From Gammaproteobacteria bacterium (GTDB lineage: Bacteria; Pseudomonadota; Gammaproteobacteria; Steroidobacterales; Woeseiaceae), in NCBI GenBank assembly GCA_030429005.1, contig JAUIDP010000007.1, positions 1-64,000 on the forward strand: a stretch of 64,000 bases of DNA, in the 5' to 3' direction. Under the pieces are notes generated by a model. That model saw only the letters and a program-made list of their open reading frames with translations, was not told the origin of the DNA and did no database searches. This document shows, piece after piece, positions 8,301 through 16,812 of this stretch. Position 1 is the first letter of the stretch, and each line of letters starts with the position of its first letter. The position numbers were made by a program, and so were the translations under genes.

Positions 8301-9088
8301 CGGGAACTCCCAGAATTGACAGGCGGGCGAATCGCCATGGACTGCTCGCCGAGGTAGGCTTTCAGTTCGGCGATATGAATTGCGCCACTGTGAAAAACGC
8401 TGGCGGCCAGCGCAGCGTCGACATTGGCTGCACTGAACACTTCAGCAAAATGTTGCATTGTGCCGGCGCCGCCTGAAGCAATCAGCGGCACAGTGCAGAC
8501 CGAGCGAACGGTAGCCAGCTGCGCGCAGTCATATCCGGCGCGCACGCCGTCCTGGTTCATGCAGTTCAACACGACTTCGCCAGCACCGCGATCCTGGGCC
8601 TCGCGCACCCAGTCGACGGAGCGCCGCTCGGCGGCGATTGTCTTGTCCGGGTCGCCGGTGTTCCGAAAGACGAAATAGTCTCCGTCGGACTCACGGCTAT
8701 CGACCCCGAGCACGATGCATTGCGAGCCGAAACGTTTTACGAGGTCGTTGATCAGCGATGGGTTCTCAAGCGCCGGCGTATTGATCGATATCTTGTCTGC
8801 GCCCTGGCGCAGCACGGCTTCGGCCGTCGCCAGGTCGCGAATACCGCCAGCAACGCAAAACGGAATGTCGATGACAGCCGCGACGCGGCTGACCCAGCTG
8901 CGATCGACGGTGCGGCCGTCCGGGCTGGCGGTGATGTCGTAGAAAACGAGTTCGTCGGCACCTTCGTCACAGTAACGTTGCGCCAGTTCGACAATGTCGC
9001 CAACGACGCGGTGATTGCGGAACTGCACGCCTTTTACAACAACTCCGTCACGTACGTCGAGGCAGGGAACTATGCGTTTAGCAGGAAT
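8297..9088 (-). CDS. hisF: Imidazole glycerol phosphate synthase, cyclase subunit; ATT start
   Basis: Cyclase half of the HisHF complex, making imidazole glycerol phosphate and AICAR from PRFAR plus ammonia from HisH. A (beta/alpha)8 barrel with the catalytic Asp in [38 protein letters not shown] and PLIASGGAG. Family members begin M-x-AKRIIPCLDV. In this frame the only codon fitting that position is ATT (9088-9086), read as [13 protein letters not shown], with GGAG eight bases upstream inside hisA. No ATG, GTG or TTG occurs in frame for at least 16 codons upstream, and the first canonical starts downstream would delete the catalytic Asp. The gene therefore appears to use a rare ATT start, overlapping the hisA end by 19 bases. 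Length 263 residues. Confidence 0.92.
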   Translation of the reverse strand: MPAKRIVPCLDVRDGVVVKGVQFRNHRVVGDIVELAQRYCDEGADELVFYDITASPDGRTVDRSWVSRVAAVIDIPFCVAGGIRDLATAEAVLRQGADKISINTPALENPSLINDLVKRFGSQCIVLGVDSRESDGDYFVFRNTGDPDKTIAAERRSVDWVREAQDRGAGEVVLNCMNQDGVRAGYDCAQLATVRSVCTVPLIASGGAGTMQHFAEVFSAANVDAALAASVFHSGAIHIAELKAYLGEQSMAIRPPVNSGSSR

Positions 9089-9810
9089 GTCTCGATCTCC
9101 GCAGCCGTGATTTTGCCATCGAGTAGCGCGCGCCCGCTGATGGCGGCCGGTATGCCAATTCGACGGAGTTCCTCGAGGTCGGCGATGTCGCGAATGCCGC
9201 CCGATGCCTGCAATGCAAGTGACGGATATGCTGTTACCAGGCGCTCGTACAAGCTGAAATTCGGCCCGGTCATCGCACCATCGCGGCTGACGTCAGTACA
9301 CAGCACGTGTACCAGGCCGGCGTTGAGGAAATCCTCGATGCACTCGAACAATGTCAGGTTGCTGCTGCGCGTCCAGCCGTGAGTTGTCACGATCGGTTCG
9401 CCGGACGGGTCGAGTTTTACATCCAGCGCCAGGACAATGTGCTCGCCGCCGAAGCGGCTAAGCCACGACTTGACGATGTCGGGTTCCGTTACAGCGAGGC
9501 TGCCGACTACACAGCGTGTGACGCCCGAATCCAGCCAGGCGGCCACCGTTTCGCTGTCTCGAATTCCGCCGCCGAGTTGCACCGTCATTTCAGACTGCGC
9601 GGCTATTTCCGCCACGATGCCCTTGTTGAACTGTTGGCCGTAGCGGGCACCGTCGAGATCGACGATATGCAGCTCGCTCGCCTTCAGCTGCGCAAATCGA
9701 ATCGCGACGGCCGCCGGGTCCGAGCTGTATTCGGTAGTCTTGTCGAAATCACCCTGCCACAAGCGCACGCACTTGCCGTCCTTGAGGTCGATCGCCGGAA
9801 TCAGGCGCAT
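9070..9810 (-). CDS. hisA: ProFAR isomerase
   Basis: 1-(5-phosphoribosyl)-5-[(5-phosphoribosylamino)methylideneamino]imidazole-4-carboxamide isomerase, the Amadori rearrangement of histidine synthesis. The 246-residue barrel has the two expected catalytic Asp: one in [16 protein letters not shown] and one in [16 protein letters not shown], plus the phosphate-binding VQLGGGIRD and LQASGGIRD repeats. ATG 9810 gives the standard MRLIPAIDL start; an in-frame GTG at 9819 is possible but less likely. The start overlaps the hisH end by ten bases and the 3' end overlaps hisF. Confidence 0.97.
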   Translation of the reverse strand: MRLIPAIDLKDGKCVRLWQGDFDKTTEYSSDPAAVAIRFAQLKASELHIVDLDGARYGQQFNKGIVAEIAAQSEMTVQLGGGIRDSETVAAWLDSGVTRCVVGSLAVTEPDIVKSWLSRFGGEHIVLALDVKLDPSGEPIVTTHGWTRSSNLTLFECIEDFLNAGLVHVLCTDVSRDGAMTGPNFSLYERLVTAYPSLALQASGGIRDIADLEELRRIGIPAAISGRALLDGKITAAEIETFLLNA

Positions 9811-10412
9811 GGCTGCCACCGCAGGAAATTAGCCAGCACCCGGGCGCCGGCGCCCGAAGAGCGTTCCGGATGAAACTGGGCGGCAACGAAATTGTTCCTG
9901 GCAATGACCGCTGAGAAAGGCGTCTTGTGCAAGGCGCATGCGATCGTATCGTTGCCGGGCGGAAGTGCATAGCTGTGTACAAAGTAAAACCAGTCGTTTT
10001 CGGTGATTCCGTCCAGCACCGGGTGTTCCTGCTGCACATCGATGGGCGACCAACCCATGTTCGGTACCGGCAGGTCGTGGCTGGCCGGTAGCCGCGTAAC
10101 GGTACCGGGCACGATGCCAAGGCAATCCGCTTCGTCTTCCTCGGAGTCTGTGCAGAGCAGTTGCATGCCGAGGCAGATACCCAGTACCGGCTGCTCGAGA
10201 CGGCCGACAAGTTCGACGAGACCGTGCCGGCGCAGTGTATCCATGGCGTTGCGTGCCGCGCCGACGCCCGGGAGGATGACACGGTCGGCATTGCGTATCA
10301 GGTCCGGGTCTGCGGTGATCGTCGAGTCCTGGTCGAGCCGTTGCAACGCAAATTGCAGCGACGCGAGATTGGCGCCGCCGCTGTCGATGATGATGACGGT
10401 CTGAGTCGCCAT
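9801..10412 (-). CDS. hisH: Imidazole glycerol phosphate synthase, glutaminase subunit
   Basis: Glutamine amidotransferase (class I) that supplies ammonia to HisF. The nucleophile Cys is in GICLGMQLL and the His/Glu pair in QFHPERSSG near the C-terminus; VILPGVGAA marks the oxyanion strand. ATG 10412 (203 residues) is one base after the hisB stop; an upstream in-frame TTG at 10421 is less likely because it would overlap hisB without a visible ribosome site. Confidence 0.96.
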   Translation of the reverse strand: MATQTVIIIDSGGANLASLQFALQRLDQDSTITADPDLIRNADRVILPGVGAARNAMDTLRRHGLVELVGRLEQPVLGICLGMQLLCTDSEEDEADCLGIVPGTVTRLPASHDLPVPNMGWSPIDVQQEHPVLDGITENDWFYFVHSYALPPGNDTIACALHKTPFSAVIARNNFVAAQFHPERSSGAGARVLANFLRWQPCA

Positions 10413-10413
10413 G

Positions 10414-11487
10414 TCAGGCAAGCAACCCCTTGGTCGATGGCAGCGTACTGCCGCTGCGCGCGATTGCCTGGCGCAATGCCCGCCCGACCGCTTTGAAGCA
10501 TGCCTCGATCATGTGGTGCGTGTTCTCGCCAGACACCTCGACATGCAAGGCGGCACCCAGGCTGTCCGCCAGCGACTGGAAACAGTGTTCGACCATTTCC
10601 GTCGACAACTCGCCGACACGGTCACGCGGGAACTGCCCGGTAAACCGGAACCGGGAACGGCCTGAGAGGTCCAGCGAGACGCGCGCTTCGCTTTCATCCA
10701 TCGGCACGACGAAGCCATACCGCCCGATACCCAGTTTGTTGCCCAGCGCTTCGCGCAGGCACGCCCCGAGTGTCAGGGCCGTATCTTCAATGGTGTGATG
10801 CTCGTCGATTTGCAGGTCACCAGCGCATGCCAGGACAAGACTGAAGCCGCCGTGCCGGGCAACCTGTTCCAGCATATGGTCATAGAAACCGATGCCGGTG
10901 CTGATCTGCACCGGATCCTGCCGGTCAAGGTTGACGGCGACCGAAATGTCGGTCTCGTTGGTCTTGCGCTGCAAACTCGCACGCCGGTCTGCATGGCACA
11001 ACTCGGCCACGACCGTCTGCCACGATGTCAGGGCACTGGCCGGATCGATCGTAAAGCTGCGAATCCCGATGCGCCCGGCCAGTTCCGCGTCGGTCGGGCG
11101 GTCACCGATGACAGCCGATTTCTGCAGGTCCAGCGAGTTTGCCGCGAGAAAAGCGGTGAGCAGGCCGGTGCGTGGCTTGCGACAATCGCAGCCGTCTGCC
11201 TCCGTGTGCGGGCAGATAAATATTTGCTCGAAGGTGATGCCTTGCGACGCGAACAGTTCGAGCACATGTTGCTGACAGCTAGCAAACTGCTGTTCAGGAA
11301 ATGCGTCAGTACCGAGACCGTCCTGGTTGCTGACCATGACGAACGCGAAACCGTGGGCCTTGAGCTCGAGCAGGGCGGGAATCACGCCGGCAACCAGGCG
11401 TACCTTCGCAAGATCGTCAACCTGGAAGTCCTCGGGCTCCTCGATCAGGGTGCCGTCACGGTCGATGAACAGGACTGGACGACTCAC
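10414..11487 (-). CDS. hisB: Bifunctional histidinol-phosphatase / imidazoleglycerol-phosphate dehydratase
   Basis: Catalyses two histidine steps: dehydration of imidazole glycerol phosphate and dephosphorylation of histidinol phosphate. The N-terminal HAD phosphatase has FIDRDGTLIEEP and the zinc-binding CPHTEADGCDCRKPRTG (Cys/His ligands). The C-terminal dehydratase has GIGFYDHMLEQVARHG, DEHHTIEDTALTLG and GENTHHMIEACFKA, the metal-binding histidine motifs. GTG 11487 gives 357 residues, like the E. coli enzyme, and overlaps the hisC stop by four bases (GTGA). A much longer frame upstream is non-coding shadow over hisC. Confidence 0.97.
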   Translation of the reverse strand: MSRPVLFIDRDGTLIEEPEDFQVDDLAKVRLVAGVIPALLELKAHGFAFVMVSNQDGLGTDAFPEQQFASCQQHVLELFASQGITFEQIFICPHTEADGCDCRKPRTGLLTAFLAANSLDLQKSAVIGDRPTDAELAGRIGIRSFTIDPASALTSWQTVVAELCHADRRASLQRKTNETDISVAVNLDRQDPVQISTGIGFYDHMLEQVARHGGFSLVLACAGDLQIDEHHTIEDTALTLGACLREALGNKLGIGRYGFVVPMDESEARVSLDLSGRSRFRFTGQFPRDRVGELSTEMVEHCFQSLADSLGAALHVEVSGENTHHMIEACFKAVGRALRQAIARSGSTLPSTKGLLA

Positions 11488-12551
11488 CGGAGACTCTCCG
11501 CGTAATCTGCCAGCACCTCGAGCAGGCGCCTGTTTTCGTCGCGGCTTCCAACCGTAATGCGGATGCAGTCGGCAAGGTCGTTCGTGAAGCTGCGTACCAG
11601 CACGCCGTGTGCGGCGCAATGTGCCATTACGGCACCCGCATTGTCGGCGCGGACCAGGAAGAAGTTTGCATCGCTTGGCCAGACCCGATCGACGAACGGG
11701 AACTCGGCCAGTCGGCGGGCGAGGTGCGTGCGTTCGGTCTTGATCCCGGCAATCCAGTCGCGGGCGTTGTCAAAGCCGCCATCGGCCAGCGCATTTTCGA
11801 CGCATTCGACGACAGGCGTCGAGAGCGCGTAGGGCGCCTGCACGGCCGCCAGGACCTGTGCCACCGGCTTTGCCGCGATGACACTCCCGCAACGCGCTCC
11901 GGCGCAGGCCAGTGCCTTGGAAAGCGTTCGCAAGACAACCAGGTTGTCGTATCGTTCGAGCAAGTCGACAACCGAAGGCTGGCTCGAAAATTCGATATAA
12001 GCTTCGTCAACAACGACCGCCGCGCGGTTTCGGCATCGTTCGAGAATCTCCTGCAGGTCGGCGCGCGCGAGCGAGTTGCCGGTCGGGTTGTTCGGTGAGC
12101 AAATAAAGACGATGCGGGTCGAGTCATCGCAACAGGCCAGCAAGCCATCGGGGTCGATCGCGAAATCATGTTCCGGTGCCGCCGGATGCTCGACAATACG
12201 CGCTCCCTGTACGCGGGCGTAGTGCCGGTACATGCTGAACGTCGGCGTCGTGGTTACAATGGAATCTTCTCCGGCGCGGCAAAAGATCCGGATCAGCAAA
12301 TCGATGCCTTCACTGGTGCCGCGCGTAATAACGAGGTTGTCCGGCGCGCAGCCGTAGATGCCGGCAAGCACCTCGCCAAGCCGCCCTGGCCTGACCTCGG
12401 GGTACCGGTTGAGCGGTCTGCGGTAAGCTGCACCGGCCGTCGTCCACGGTGCCTCGTTGGCGTTCAGTCGAATCGTGTCGTCGACCTGTTCCGCGGCCTG
12501 GTAAGGGCGCAGTGACTGCAGTTCCGGCCGGATGCATTGCAGGATGCTCAC
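11484..12551 (-). CDS. hisC: Histidinol-phosphate aminotransferase
   Basis: PLP-dependent class I/II aminotransferase converting imidazole acetol phosphate to histidinol phosphate. The 355-residue protein has LNANEAP near the N-terminus, SPNNPTGN, VVDEAYIEF (Asp contacting the pyridine nitrogen) and TLSKALACAGARCG with the PLP-binding Lys. The start is GTG 12551, overlapping the hisD stop by four bases, so translation is probably coupled. Confidence 0.96.
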   Translation of the reverse strand: MSILQCIRPELQSLRPYQAAEQVDDTIRLNANEAPWTTAGAAYRRPLNRYPEVRPGRLGEVLAGIYGCAPDNLVITRGTSEGIDLLIRIFCRAGEDSIVTTTPTFSMYRHYARVQGARIVEHPAAPEHDFAIDPDGLLACCDDSTRIVFICSPNNPTGNSLARADLQEILERCRNRAAVVVDEAYIEFSSQPSVVDLLERYDNLVVLRTLSKALACAGARCGSVIAAKPVAQVLAAVQAPYALSTPVVECVENALADGGFDNARDWIAGIKTERTHLARRLAEFPFVDRVWPSDANFFLVRADNAGAVMAHCAAHGVLVRSFTNDLADCIRITVGSRDENRRLLEVLADYAESLR

Positions 12552-13852
12552 GCGAGTGCCTCCAGCCTTTTCCGGACTGCCGCAGCGTGCGCGTCGAGGC
12601 CCTCGAGACCGGCCAGTTCCAGCACTGTGTCTGCGATTCCGGCCAGTCCATCCGGCGTCAGTTCCTGCACGCTCATCTGGCGCTGGAACTGGTCGATACC
12701 GAGGCCATTGTAAGACCGCGCGAAACCGTAGGTAGGCAGGACATGGTTGGTACCGCTGCAGTAATCGCCAACGGCTTCGGGTGCCCAGGCACCGACAAAA
12801 ATCGACCCGGCATTTCGAATCCCGGGCAGCAGCTTGCGCGCATCCTGCACCTGCAGGATCAGGTGTTCCGGTGCGTAACGATTGCTGAGCGAGACAGCCT
12901 GCTTTGTATCAGCGACGACGAACGCCCGCGACTGTTCGAGAGCAATGCGCGCAATGTCGGCTCGTGCAAGGCTCCCCAGCTGGGTATCGAGCGCTTCGTT
13001 CACGTTGGCGGCGAACTCCCGGCTCGTCGTAACGAGGATCACCTGCGAATCGGTTCCGTGCTCGGCCTGGGACAGCAGGTCGGCTGCCACGAATTCGGCT
13101 GACGCCTCTGCATCGGCAATCACCAGCACTTCGGACGGCCCGGCTGGCAAATCGATCGCCGCACCATCCGGATCCCCGGCCACGATGGTTTTCGCGGCTG
13201 TGACCCAGGCGTTGCCCGGGCCAAAGATGCGGGATACACGCGGCACCGATTCGGTGCCGTAGGCAAGCGCGGCAATTGCCTGCGCACCGCCGATCTTGTA
13301 GATGTTCCGGACACCGGCCCGGTTGGCAGCGGTAACGACCGCCGGGTCGGCCGTGCCATCGGTACGGGGCGGAGTGCACAGAACCCGGGTCGGACAGCCG
13401 GCGATTGCAGCAGGCACGGCCAGCATGATCGCCGCAGACGGCAGCGGGGCCGTCCCGGCCGGTACGTAGAGCCCGACGGCATCGAGTGGATGGGTAATAC
13501 GCTCGCAGCGGACACCGGGCATAGTCTCGACCTCGATGCGGGCGGGCAACTGCGCTTCGTGGAACCGGCGCACATTGCGGATGGCGAGATCAATCGCCGC
13601 CAGCGCAGTCGGCGCCAGGCTCGCTTCGGCGGCCGCTATTTCATCGTCACTGACGCTGAGTCCGGCCAGTTCCGCGCCGTCGAGTTCCAGCGTCAGGCTG
13701 CGTAATGCCGCATCGCCGTCGTCCTGTACACGACGAATAATCTTGCGGACAGTCGCGTAGATGGCCTCGTCGTTGGCCACCGCCGGGCGCCGTAACGCAA
13801 CCGTTTGCGCTTCGGCGTCCATTGCCTCCCAGTCCAGTATCGTGAGACTCAT
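12548..13852 (-). CDS. hisD: Histidinol dehydrogenase
   Basis: Zinc- and NAD-dependent oxidation of histidinol to histidine in two steps. The 434-residue protein has the family landmarks VPAGTAPLPSA, KIGGAQAIAALAYGT, FGPGNAWVTAAK, DLPAGPSEVLVIAD, LLSQAEHGTDSQ (catalytic Glu/His region) and, near the C-terminus, GTNHVLPTYG. The start ATG 13852 lies two bases after the hisG stop. Confidence 0.97.
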   Translation of the reverse strand: MSLTILDWEAMDAEAQTVALRRPAVANDEAIYATVRKIIRRVQDDGDAALRSLTLELDGAELAGLSVSDDEIAAAEASLAPTALAAIDLAIRNVRRFHEAQLPARIEVETMPGVRCERITHPLDAVGLYVPAGTAPLPSAAIMLAVPAAIAGCPTRVLCTPPRTDGTADPAVVTAANRAGVRNIYKIGGAQAIAALAYGTESVPRVSRIFGPGNAWVTAAKTIVAGDPDGAAIDLPAGPSEVLVIADAEASAEFVAADLLSQAEHGTDSQVILVTTSREFAANVNEALDTQLGSLARADIARIALEQSRAFVVADTKQAVSLSNRYAPEHLILQVQDARKLLPGIRNAGSIFVGAWAPEAVGDYCSGTNHVLPTYGFARSYNGLGIDQFQRQMSVQELTPDGLAGIADTVLELAGLEGLDAHAAAVRKRLEALA

Positions 13853-13854
13853 CG

Positions 13855-14757
13855 TCAGGCCAGCATTTTCTCAACGGGCAGGACCAACAGACTGCTGGCA
13901 CCGGCCGCTTTCAGGTTTTCCAGCGTTTCCCAGAATACGTTCTCCCGGCAGACCGCGTGGATCGCGACCTTCTCCGGCGTGCCTTCGAGCGGCACAACCG
14001 TTGGCGCCTCGGACCCCGGCAACAGGTCGCGAATTCTCGGCAGTGCCGAGCGCGGTGCGTGCAGCATGATGTACTTGCTCTCGCGGACCTGCAGGACCCC
14101 ATCCAGCCGCTGCAGCAGGCGAGAGACCAGTGCCTGTTTCTCATCGCTGAGCGGCGCGCGGGTCTGGATCACGACCGCCTCGCTTTCGAGCAGCACATCG
14201 TGCTGCTGCATCCCGTTTGCTTCCAGGGTCGAGCCGGTCGATACCAGGTCGCAGATATAGTCGGCCTTGCCGAGCTTGGGCGCGATTTCGACGGCACCGG
14301 AAAAATAGACTGTCTCGGCCCGGATCGAATTTGAGTTCAGAAAATTATTTAATAAATGCACATAACTCGTTGCAATTCTTTTATTTTCTAAGGAAGAAAT
14401 TCCACCGTATTCGGCATCGGCCGGTCCGGCCAGTGCCAGGCGGCAATGACCGAAATCCAGCGCAAATACCTGCTTGAACATGGCATTTTGCCCGGCGGCC
14501 TCCAGTTCAAGCCGCTTTTCCTCGACCACGTTGAGACCGACGATGCCGAGATCGCAAACGTCCTCGCTGACCAGCCCGGGGATGTCGTCATCCCGAACCA
14601 GCAGCAGGTCGATGGGCATGTTTTCGCCGTAGCAGAACAGCCGGTCCTTGCTGCGGGTCAGTTTCAGGCCGCAACGTTCGAGCATGTCCTGAGAATGTTC
14701 CGTCAGGCGGCCGGTTTTTTGCACCGCAATCTTGATGCGCTGCTGCGAAGATTCCAT
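13855..14757 (-). CDS. hisG: ATP phosphoribosyltransferase (long form)
   Basis: First, feedback-inhibited step of histidine synthesis: joins ATP and PRPP. At 300 residues it is the long, E. coli-type HisG with its own C-terminal regulatory domain (about 225-300), so no HisZ is needed. Motifs include KTGRLTEHS, DLGIVGLNVV, KRIATSY and the PRPP loop DLVSTGSTLEANG. The first structural gene of the his operon, nine bases after the TrpR-like gene. Codons for LENKRIATSYVHLLNNFLNS (within 14339-14400) are strikingly AT-rich (about 14 G/C of 62 by hand count), unlike the rest of the gene. Confidence 0.97.
   Translation of the reverse strand: MESSQQRIKIAVQKTGRLTEHSQDMLERCGLKLTRSKDRLFCYGENMPIDLLLVRDDDIPGLVSEDVCDLGIVGLNVVEEKRLELEAAGQNAMFKQVFALDFGHCRLALAGPADAEYGGISSLENKRIATSYVHLLNNFLNSNSIRAETVYFSGAVEIAPKLGKADYICDLVSTGSTLEANGMQQHDVLLESEAVVIQTRAPLSDEKQALVSRLLQRLDGVLQVRESKYIMLHAPRSALPRIRDLLPGSEAPTVVPLEGTPEKVAIHAVCRENVFWETLENLKAAGASSLLVLPVEKMLA
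14347..14375 (-). promoter_or_regulatory. Candidate internal promoter inside hisG
   Basis: On the minus strand TTGCAA (14375-14370), a 17-base spacer and TTAAAT (14352-14347) lie in the AT-rich patch of hisG. Internal promoters exist in enterobacterial his operons, but this one is a sequence match only and may be a by-product of the local base composition. Confidence 0.2.
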
Positions 14758-14766
14758 TGTTTATCC

Positions 14767-15102
14767 TTAGTGAGAAGAGGAGGGGCGCGCGCCGCCAGTA
14801 CGTTTGATCGCGGTGCGATAGCCGCCATAGCCATCAGCCAGGAAGCGCGCAACCCGGCCCACAGTTGTGACACTGACGCCGGTCAGGTCATTGATTTGTC
14901 GGTAGGTCAGGCCGTTCTCGAGATAGTTGACAACCTGCCAGCGGTCGACGAGAGCCTGCAACTCCGCCGGGGTGCACAGGTCGCGCAGGAAATTGCGGCA
15001 CTCGTCGGCGTTGCGCAAGGACACCAGGGCCTGGCACAGAGCCGCTTCTGCAGCGAGTTGCCGGTCCTCGGTATCGGATCGATTGGGTTTCATGGCGGGC
15101 AT
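14767..15102 (-). CDS. TrpR-family (YerC/YecD-type) regulator, probable his operon repressor
   Basis: A 111-residue protein with the TrpR fold: helices around FLRDLCTPAELQALVDRWQVV and a helix-turn-helix LTYRQINDLTGVSVTTVGRVARFL. It belongs to the YerC/YecD branch rather than true tryptophan repressor. In Xanthomonadales a TrpR-like gene at this place has been proposed to regulate histidine genes; that role is inferred here from its position nine bases upstream of hisG and from the palindromic site before its own start. ATG 15102 and ATG 15093 are both possible starts. It would autoregulate together with the his genes. Confidence 0.85.
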   Translation of the reverse strand: MPAMKPNRSDTEDRQLAAEAALCQALVSLRNADECRNFLRDLCTPAELQALVDRWQVVNYLENGLTYRQINDLTGVSVTTVGRVARFLADGYGGYRTAIKRTGGARPSSSH

Positions 15103-15119
15103 GCCCTGTTTGTCTCAAT

Positions 15120-15145
15120 GTATTAACACGCTAATACACTAATAC
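15120..15145 (-). promoter_or_regulatory. Probable operator of the TrpR-like/his transcription unit
   Basis: GTATTA (15120-15125) and TAATAC (15132-15137) form a perfect 6-bp inverted repeat with a 6-base spacer, followed by another TAATAC at 15140-15145. It sits 18 bases upstream of the TrpR-like start, in the 73-base gap after leuB. Symmetric sites of about 18 bases are typical of TrpR-family dimers. No terminator is visible in this gap. Confidence 0.5.
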
Positions 15146-15175
15146 AGTCGATGCAAGCCCTTATTGCACGAATTG

Positions 15176-16234
15176 CTACAGGAATTTCAGTATTGCGGCG
15201 GTCATCGCGTCGGTTGACAGCGGGGTGCTGCCAGGTGCGGCAAGGTCGGCGGTCCTGGCCCCGGATGCGACCGCCTTTTCGATCGCATCTTCCAGCGCGG
15301 CAGCCTCTTCGTCCAGACCAAGACTGTGGCGCAGCAGCAAGGCGCAACTGGCCAGCATGCCACAGGGATTCGCGATGCCGCGCCCGGCGATATCCGGAGC
15401 CGAGCCGTGGATGGGCTCAAACAGACCGCGAGTACTGTCGCCAAGGGATGCGGAGGGCAGCATGCCGAGAGAGCCCGCCAGCATGGACGCTTCGTCCGTC
15501 AGAATATCGCCGAACATGTTCTCGGTCACGATGACGTCGAAGTCTTTTGGGCGGCTCAGGAGGTGCATGGCCGCTGCGTCAACGAGCAGGGTTTCCAGTT
15601 CGACCGCCGGATACTCGTCCGCCATGACGCTGTTCACAACCTCACGCCACAATCTCGAGGTAGCGAGCACGTTCGCTTTGTCCACCGAACACAGCCTGCC
15701 GCGCCTTGCGCCAGCCAGTTTCGCTGCCACGCGTACGATCCGCTCGATCTCGCCGCGGGTATACGTGCACAGGTCCGATGCTGCATCCGGGGTCTGCGTC
15801 TTTTCGCCGAAATAGATTCCGCCGGTCAGTTCGCGAACGACCAGCATGTCGACGCCATCAAGCAACTCGCCCTTCAGCGGCGATGCATCACGCAGCGAGG
15901 CGCTGACCTTGACCGGACGCAGGTTCGCATAGACCTCCAGGGACTCGCGTAGCCGCAACAGCCCCTGTTCCGGTCGCACGCTGGCGTTGGGGTCCGACCA
16001 CTTCGGACCGCCGACGGCGCCGAGCAGAACAGCATCACAATCGCGCAGGCTCGCGAGCGTATTGTCCGGCAAGGGTGAGCCGGTGGCATCGATTGCCGCG
16101 CCGCCAATCAGCTGTTGGTCATAGTGGAAACTGTGACCATACCGATCAGCAATGGCATCAAGGGCGCGCTGGCCACTGGCCAGGACCTCGGGGCCGATAC
16201 CGTCGCCCGGCAGCGTTACGATCAGGGCGTCCAC
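15176..16234 (-). CDS. leuB: 3-isopropylmalate dehydrogenase
   Basis: NAD-dependent oxidation and decarboxylation of 3-isopropylmalate, third leucine-specific step. The 352-residue protein shows [10 protein letters not shown], the [18 protein letters not shown] substrate-binding helix, [17 protein letters not shown], and the metal-binding [14 protein letters not shown], plus [13 protein letters not shown]. The start is GTG 16234, overlapping the leuD end by 13 bases. Last gene of ilvC-leuACDB. Confidence 0.97.
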   Translation of the reverse strand: MDALIVTLPGDGIGPEVLASGQRALDAIADRYGHSFHYDQQLIGGAAIDATGSPLPDNTLASLRDCDAVLLGAVGGPKWSDPNASVRPEQGLLRLRESLEVYANLRPVKVSASLRDASPLKGELLDGVDMLVVRELTGGIYFGEKTQTPDAASDLCTYTRGEIERIVRVAAKLAGARRGRLCSVDKANVLATSRLWREVVNSVMADEYPAVELETLLVDAAAMHLLSRPKDFDVIVTENMFGDILTDEASMLAGSLGMLPSASLGDSTRGLFEPIHGSAPDIAGRGIANPCGMLASCALLLRHSLGLDEEAAALEDAIEKAVASGARTADLAAPGSTPLSTDAMTAAILKFL

Positions 16235-16812
16235 GGACGATCCCTTTCAAAACCGGAAATTCGTTCTTCCTGCTGCAGCAGGAAGCCCAACTGATCTATG
16301 CCCTCGACAAGGCAGTAGCGGGCGAAATCGTCGATCGGAAAATGCACGGTCCTGCCGTCCGGCAGGCGCAGCGAGGCCTCCGGCACCGACACCTCGACGG
16401 CCACGCCGGGATTGTCGAGCAACCAGTCATGTACGTCGGCGTTCACAACGACCGGAAGCAAGCCGTTCTTCAACGCGTTGTTGCGAAAAATATCGGCAAT
16501 CTCGGTACTGATGACAGCCTGGATTCCGTAGTCGAGCAGGGCCCAGGGAGCATGTTCCCTCGAGGAACCGCAACCGAAATTGTTTCCTGCCACCAGGATA
16601 CGGCAGTCCTGCGCTGTCGCCTGGTTCAACGGGAAAGCCGGATTCGGACTGCCGTCCGCCTGGTAGCGCAGGTCGTAAAAAAGGTGTTCACCAAAGCCTT
16701 CGCGAGACGTCGCGGTCAGGAAACGTGCCGGAATGATCTGGTCGGTATCGATGTCCCGAGTCGGCAAAACTACGGTTCGGGACGAAATAGTTGTAACAGC
16801 CTGCAAAGTCAT
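16222..16812 (-). CDS. leuD: 3-isopropylmalate dehydratase, small subunit
   Basis: Swivel-domain subunit that joins LeuC to isomerise 2- to 3-isopropylmalate. The 196-residue protein has [31 protein letters not shown] and the C-terminal FLLQQEERI region. ATG 16812 overlaps the leuC stop by four bases (ATGA). A longer open frame upstream is only shadow over leuC. Confidence 0.97.
   Translation of the reverse strand: MTLQAVTTISSRTVVLPTRDIDTDQIIPARFLTATSREGFGEHLFYDLRYQADGSPNPAFPLNQATAQDCRILVAGNNFGCGSSREHAPWALLDYGIQAVISTEIADIFRNNALKNGLLPVVVNADVHDWLLDNPGVAVEVSVPEASLRLPDGRTVHFPIDDFARYCLVEGIDQLGFLLQQEERISGFERDRPWTP

Noticed and set aside
10414-11619. A longer HisB with about 44 extra N-terminal residues
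   Set aside because: The extension is Arg-rich shadow over hisC; GTG 11487 gives the standard start and a four-base overlap with hisC.
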